Shown: positions 21,192 to 24,763 of the stretch, piece by piece
Numbering within the stretch: the stretch's first letter is position 1
Layout of the letters: each line of letters begins with the position of its first letter
From: Collinsella sp. AF23-2
GTDB lineage: Bacteria; Actinomycetota; Coriobacteriia; Coriobacteriales; Coriobacteriaceae
Length of the DNA stretch: 24,763 bases
Reading direction: 5' to 3'
NCBI RefSeq assembly: GCF_003459245.1
Contig: NZ_QRVG01000028.1
Span: 217 to 24,979 of the forward strand
Translations under genes and position numbers: made by a program
Notes under the pieces: generated by a model
Told to the model about the DNA's origin: nothing
Database searches by the model: none
The model's input: only the letters and a program-made list of their open reading frames with translations

Positions 21192-23909
21192 ATGGATACC
21201 GTCAGCAATTACACCGAAACGCTCGAAAAGACCGTCCATGACCTTCTCAAGCGTCAGGAGGACCTGATCAGGACCGCCTTTACCGACCAGCTTACCGGGC
21301 TTGGCAACCGTGGCGGCTTTGCCCGTTCCCTCGAGGAGCTCTGGGAGCAGGACACCCCCGTTACCATGGCGTTCATCGACATCGACAATCTCAAGCACTG
21401 CAACGACGTCTTTGGCCATGACGAGGGCAACCGCTATATCTTGCAGGTAAGCCTCTATCTTAAGCTGTATATGAAGGTGGACGAAGCGGCATTTCGTCTG
21501 GGAGGCGACGAGTTTGCCATCCTGTCTACGATTGCAACCGAGGACGACCTCGCCGAGCGCCTGGAACACTGCCGAACGGCTCTGCTCAAAAACAACGATT
21601 CCGAGATGCCCCACTCGTTTAGCTACGGAGTGGCACACGCCGACCCTGCCCTGAGCGAAGCCTCCAATCGTATGACACTCGATGCCGACCATCGCATGTA
21701 CGACTACAAGCTACGTCATGCCATGCATCTTGATCGACGTAATATCGCGCAAGTCCACACCGACGACTTCGAAATAAGCGACCGTATTTTCGACGCCTTT
21801 TCGATGCTCAACGAAGGCCGTTATTTCTTTATCGAGAACTTGGACAAGGACCGCACCCTTTGGTCGCAAGGTGCCTTGCGCGATCTCGGTCTTCCTTCGG
21901 AGCACATAGACAGCTGCCGCGATTTCTGGAAGACGCGCGTCCATCCCGATGACCTCGAGGCCTACGCCAACGACATCAACCAGATCTTTAACGGCTCCAA
22001 ACACCGCCGTGTCATGCAGTACCGCATGCGCAATGCCACGGGTGACTACGTTCTCTGCCGTGCTCGCGGGTTTCGCATCGACGGCGGCGGAAATGCCCCC
22101 TCGCTCTATGTCGGCGAGCTCGTCAACCACTCGCTTGCCGAGACCGTCGACGCCGCCACGGGCCTTGGAACGCAGCGCATGTTGCTCAACGCTATCGATG
22201 CCTGCCGTCGCGACTGTTGCGAGACGGGGCTTATAGCGGTGCGCGTTCGCGGCACGACAAAGCTCAACGAGCTTTACGGAGCCGAGGCTGTCGACAACAT
22301 GCTCGCCGAATACGCAGGCCGCATGTTGTCGATCACCCGTGGCAGGAGTCGCGTCTACCGCTCACGAAGCGTCCAGTTTGTCGTGCTCAGCAACGATTTG
22401 GACCATGAGGCGTTCGAGCAACTGGTCCATCATCTAAAAGAGGCCGTTTTCGCTCCCGTTCGAATCGCGGGCGATACCATTACTCCCGTCTGTCTTGTCG
22501 TCCCGGCCTTCTACGAGCGCCTAGCCAACCAAGCGACCGCCGTTTTAGGCGAACTCGACCGTCGCCTTCGCACGGCCGGCGGACTTGTTCCCAACGACAG
22601 CCTCCCCATACCCGAGATAGAGCGCAAAAGCGCCATCGCCGAACGCATCGATACGCTCACAGGCCTCTGTCGACCCAGCGAGTTTATGCGACGCGCCAAC
22701 GCATTTCTCCAGACAAGGCGTGACGGCGCCTGGTGCATCGCCACCGTCGACATGGGACACATGCGACTGTTCAACGAATGGCACGGACAGGCCGAGGGCG
22801 ACCGCATGCTCGCCGACGTGGGCACGGTCCTCAAGGATATCGAGAATGCCGACATGGGCGTCGCAGGATACTGGGGCCAAGACGACTTTTGCATACTCAT
22901 CCCCTTTGAGCACGACACCGTCCATCAAATCTATAACAGCGTTCGCGAGGCCGTGGCCAAGCATGATGACGGCGTGGGTTTCTGGCCGTCCATGGGCGTC
23001 TACCCCATCGACTCCAACGAGGAAATCACTATCGATGCGCAGGCCAAGGCCATGTTTACCAATCGGCGTGCAAAAAACGACTTTAAGGAGCGCATTGCCA
23101 TTTTCCGCCCCGAGGAGTACGAGCGCGAAATCTCGTTCCACCGCACGCTGACCGAATTCCAGTATGCGCTCTCAAACGGCCGCATTACCTACTACCTGCA
23201 GCCCCAGGTCGACATGGAAACCGGCGAGATCACTGGCGCCGAAGCGCTCACGCGCTGGATTGACAAGGATGGCTCCCTCATTTCACCCGTCACCTTTATC
23301 CCCGCTCTCGAGGAAAGCGGTTTTGTGGTGACGCTCGACAAATACGTTTGGCAGGGCGTTGCCTCGTGGCTGCGCGGGCGCATCGATCGAGGGCTTCGCG
23401 TGGTTCCGATCTCGCTCAACGTGTCGCGCGTGGATATCCTTGCCTGCGACGTTGCCGAGCATATGGGGGCACTCGCCGACCAATACAATCTGCCGCCCGA
23501 GCTCATGCGCATCGAGATCACCGAGACGGCTTATACGGGAGAGTCCGAAGCTGTGGATAAGCTGACGGCCGACCTGCACAACCGCGGCTTCTCGACCTAC
23601 ATGGACGATTTTGGCACCGGCCAGTCCACGCTCGCGATGCTCAAGAACGTCAACGTCGACGTCATCAAGCTCGACCGCACGTTTGTGCCCGTCGACGGCG
23701 ATCAAGGCCGCAGCGTGCAAATCATTTCATCAATGCTCGAGATGGCGCAGTCGCTCCATCTGCCCGTTGTGGTCGAAGGCATCGAGACAAATGAGCAGGC
23801 AAACATGCTACGCCAAATGGGCGCCCGCTACGCTCAGGGCTTCCTCTACTACCGTCCCATGCAGGCGGAGGATTTTGAGGCACTGCTCGACGGTGGCGAC
23901 AGCAACTAA
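21192..23909 (+). CDS. GGDEF-PAS-GGDEF-like-GGDEF-like-EAL c-di-GMP turnover protein
   Basis: 905 aa, no membrane segment. In order: a full GGDEF domain (about 25-180; GGDEF at 104-108, IDIDNLKHCND, with Met where the I-site Arg would be); a PAS-like domain (about 195-315; HPDDLEAYANDI and MRNATGDYVLCRARGFRI); a degenerate GGDEF-like domain (about 316-465; VDAATGLGTQ kept, site replaced by RSVQF); a second degenerate one (about 484-640; TLTGLCRPSEF kept, site WGQDDF); and a full EAL domain (648-905) with EAL 684-686, LNVS Asn743, EITET, DDFGTG 805-810, Lys826, VEGIE and QG. It should make c-di-GMP with the first domain and break it down with the last. Net activity cannot be told. ATG 21192 was preferred over GTG 21135; neither has a strong ribosome site. 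The next gene encodes a GGDEF protein with the same signature. Confidence 0.9.
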   Translation: MDTVSNYTETLEKTVHDLLKRQEDLIRTAFTDQLTGLGNRGGFARSLEELWEQDTPVTMAFIDIDNLKHCNDVFGHDEGNRYILQVSLYLKLYMKVDEAAFRLGGDEFAILSTIATEDDLAERLEHCRTALLKNNDSEMPHSFSYGVAHADPALSEASNRMTLDADHRMYDYKLRHAMHLDRRNIAQVHTDDFEISDRIFDAFSMLNEGRYFFIENLDKDRTLWSQGALRDLGLPSEHIDSCRDFWKTRVHPDDLEAYANDINQIFNGSKHRRVMQYRMRNATGDYVLCRARGFRIDGGGNAPSLYVGELVNHSLAETVDAATGLGTQRMLLNAIDACRRDCCETGLIAVRVRGTTKLNELYGAEAVDNMLAEYAGRMLSITRGRSRVYRSRSVQFVVLSNDLDHEAFEQLVHHLKEAVFAPVRIAGDTITPVCLVVPAFYERLANQATAVLGELDRRLRTAGGLVPNDSLPIPEIERKSAIAERIDTLTGLCRPSEFMRRANAFLQTRRDGAWCIATVDMGHMRLFNEWHGQAEGDRMLADVGTVLKDIENADMGVAGYWGQDDFCILIPFEHDTVHQIYNSVREAVAKHDDGVGFWPSMGVYPIDSNEEITIDAQAKAMFTNRRAKNDFKERIAIFRPEEYEREISFHRTLTEFQYALSNGRITYYLQPQVDMETGEITGAEALTRWIDKDGSLISPVTFIPALEESGFVVTLDKYVWQGVASWLRGRIDRGLRVVPISLNVSRVDILACDVAEHMGALADQYNLPPELMRIEITETAYTGESEAVDKLTADLHNRGFSTYMDDFGTGQSTLAMLKNVNVDVIKLDRTFVPVDGDQGRSVQIISSMLEMAQSLHLPVVVEGIETNEQANMLRQMGARYAQGFLYYRPMQAEDFEALLDGGDSN

Positions 23910-23921
23910 TACGCTCGTGCG

Positions 23922-23948
23922 CAAACGCCACCGTCGAGGGAGCGTTTG
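23922..23948 (+). terminator. Weak hairpin after the GGDEF-EAL gene
   Basis: CAAACGC (23922-23928) pairs with GCGTTTG (23942-23948), followed by TTCCC. The loop is 13 nt. A partial terminator or simply mRNA structure between the two c-di-GMP genes. Confidence 0.35.
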
Positions 23949-24033
23949 TTCCCATGAGCTAACTAATACCCCAATCTAAACCGAATTGGGAGTAAGATAC
24001 AAACCATTGTTCCATCCAAGGAGGTCATCCATC

Positions 24034-24738
24034 ATGAACGAGTCGTATCGCCTGGGCGAGCAATCAATCATCGCTCATCTTCAGCGACTTGCGAACGGGG
24101 CCTCAACCACCGAGCTCGATGTTGCCGCGCTGCCCCCGGAGTTGCGTGCCATTGGTGAGCAACTGCAGAAAACGCTCGCCATCCTGCAACAAGAACGCGA
24201 GCTGCTTGAGCACGGCGCCTATATCGACTCGCTCACCAATCTTGGCAACCGTGGCGGACTCGACCGCCATGTCGATCAGCTCTGGCGCAAAGGCACCCCC
24301 TTCACCTGCGCCTATATCGATATCGACCGCCTTAAGCATTGCAACGATAAGTTTGGCCACGCCGAGGGCAATCGCTACATTCTGAGCATCTGCCGCGCAC
24401 TCACCGAGACAATGGAGCACGATGAGCTGCTGTTCCGTATCGGTGGAGACGAATTTGTACTTATATCCCCCACGACAGACGAAGCCGAGCTCGAGCAGCG
24501 CCTGGAGCGGACGCGTGCCAATCTTATCGAGGCAACATCGGACGGCAAGGCGCCCATGATCGCCAGCTTTAGTTTTGGCTGCTCGCGCGTCGACCCGCTT
24601 GCAGGCGATACGCGTCGCCAGATGACAAAGGACGCCGACCGCAAAATGTATCGCTACAAGCTCATGTACCGTGTGCAACAACCGGAAGAAGGCGATGCGC
24701 CGCAACGCCCGGTCACCGAACAACCCATTACAGTCTGA
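24034..24738 (+). CDS. Stand-alone GGDEF diguanylate cyclase
   Basis: 234 aa: a short N-terminal helical part (1-60, possibly coiled-coil dimerisation through LQKTLAILQQERELLEHG) and one GGDEF domain (about 62-212) with GGDEF at 137-141, YIDIDRLKHCNDKFGH and a C-terminal KDADRKMYRYK. All catalytic signs are kept, so it should make c-di-GMP from GTP. As in the neighbour, the I-site Arg position is Met (MEHD before ELLFRIGGDEF), which predicts no classic product inhibition. AAGGAGG stands 9 nt before the ATG. It lies 124 bp after the GGDEF-EAL gene on the same strand. The shared LGNRGG, LKHCND and EGNRYIL strings indicate a duplicated GGDEF module. Confidence 0.93.
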   Translation: MNESYRLGEQSIIAHLQRLANGASTTELDVAALPPELRAIGEQLQKTLAILQQERELLEHGAYIDSLTNLGNRGGLDRHVDQLWRKGTPFTCAYIDIDRLKHCNDKFGHAEGNRYILSICRALTETMEHDELLFRIGGDEFVLISPTTDEAELEQRLERTRANLIEATSDGKAPMIASFSFGCSRVDPLAGDTRRQMTKDADRKMYRYKLMYRVQQPEEGDAPQRPVTEQPITV

Positions 24739-24745
24739 AATAGGC

Positions 24746-24763
24746 CATCGATAAATTTCGATG
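24746..24763 (+). other. Inverted repeat cut by the window end
   Basis: CATCGA (24746-24751) and TCGATG (24758-24763) flank TAAATT. It may be the start of a terminator for the GGDEF gene, but the right side is outside the window. Confidence 0.3.

Noticed and set aside
19990..21267. 425-codon plus-strand open frame over the patatin gene
   Set aside because: Antisense to a protein with GVSAG, DGG and oxyanion motifs, and it also runs into the start of the GGDEF-EAL gene.

Overview
The window looks like chromosomal DNA of a gut actinobacterium of the class Coriobacteriia, most likely Collinsella or a close relative. This is inference. It rests on a high GC content (roughly 60% by eye), a strong preference for GC-ending codons, Shine-Dalgarno-led genes with several GTG/TTG starts, a Cys-nucleophile bile salt hydrolase, and protein relatives recognised from memory. 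No rRNA, tRNA, insertion sequence, phage gene or CRISPR array was seen. It reads as ordinary chromosomal backbone with some unusual proteins and non-coding elements.

Layout. Positions 1-5000: a MarR-like protein with a 100-residue RGG tail (-); a 14-TM-type MFS exporter (-) divergent from a short peptide deformylase homologue (+); a gap with a 100-nt nested palindrome; and an XRE-HTH domain fused to an AlaA-type aminotransferase (-), with repeated operators on its promoter and a second in-frame start. Positions 5000-9350: a LysR regulator (-) divergent from an EamA/DMT transporter (+), then the potassium transporter Kup (+) and its terminator. Positions 9350-10900: bile salt hydrolase (-) and a second deformylase-like gene (-) that lacks the catalytic Glu.

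Positions 11000-14600: a purine-type NCS2 permease (+), a small esterase (+), a bidirectional terminator, and a uracil permease (-). Positions 14690-17800, all on the minus strand: a HAD/Cof phosphatase, a LysR regulator, then a MetE-C-type methyltransferase behind a strong palindromic operator candidate. Positions 17860-19900: a TPP riboswitch with an intrinsic terminator, then thiM, a thiamine-binding protein gene and thiE in one operon. Positions 19940-24760: a bidirectional terminator, a patatin-like lipase (-), a five-domain GGDEF/PAS/GGDEF-like/GGDEF-like/EAL protein (+) and a stand-alone GGDEF protein (+).

How the genes fit together: much of the window is uptake and salvage (K+, purines, uracil, thiazole/thiamine, methionine-type methyl transfer) plus gut-specific chemistry (bile salt deconjugation) and a c-di-GMP module. 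The items most worth a second look are the HTH-AlaA fusion with nested start and promoter-embedded operators, the deformylase-like protein with HMIDH in place of HEIDH, the RGG-tailed MarR-like protein, the 100-nt nested palindrome at 3170-3269, and the multi-GGDEF-EAL protein.
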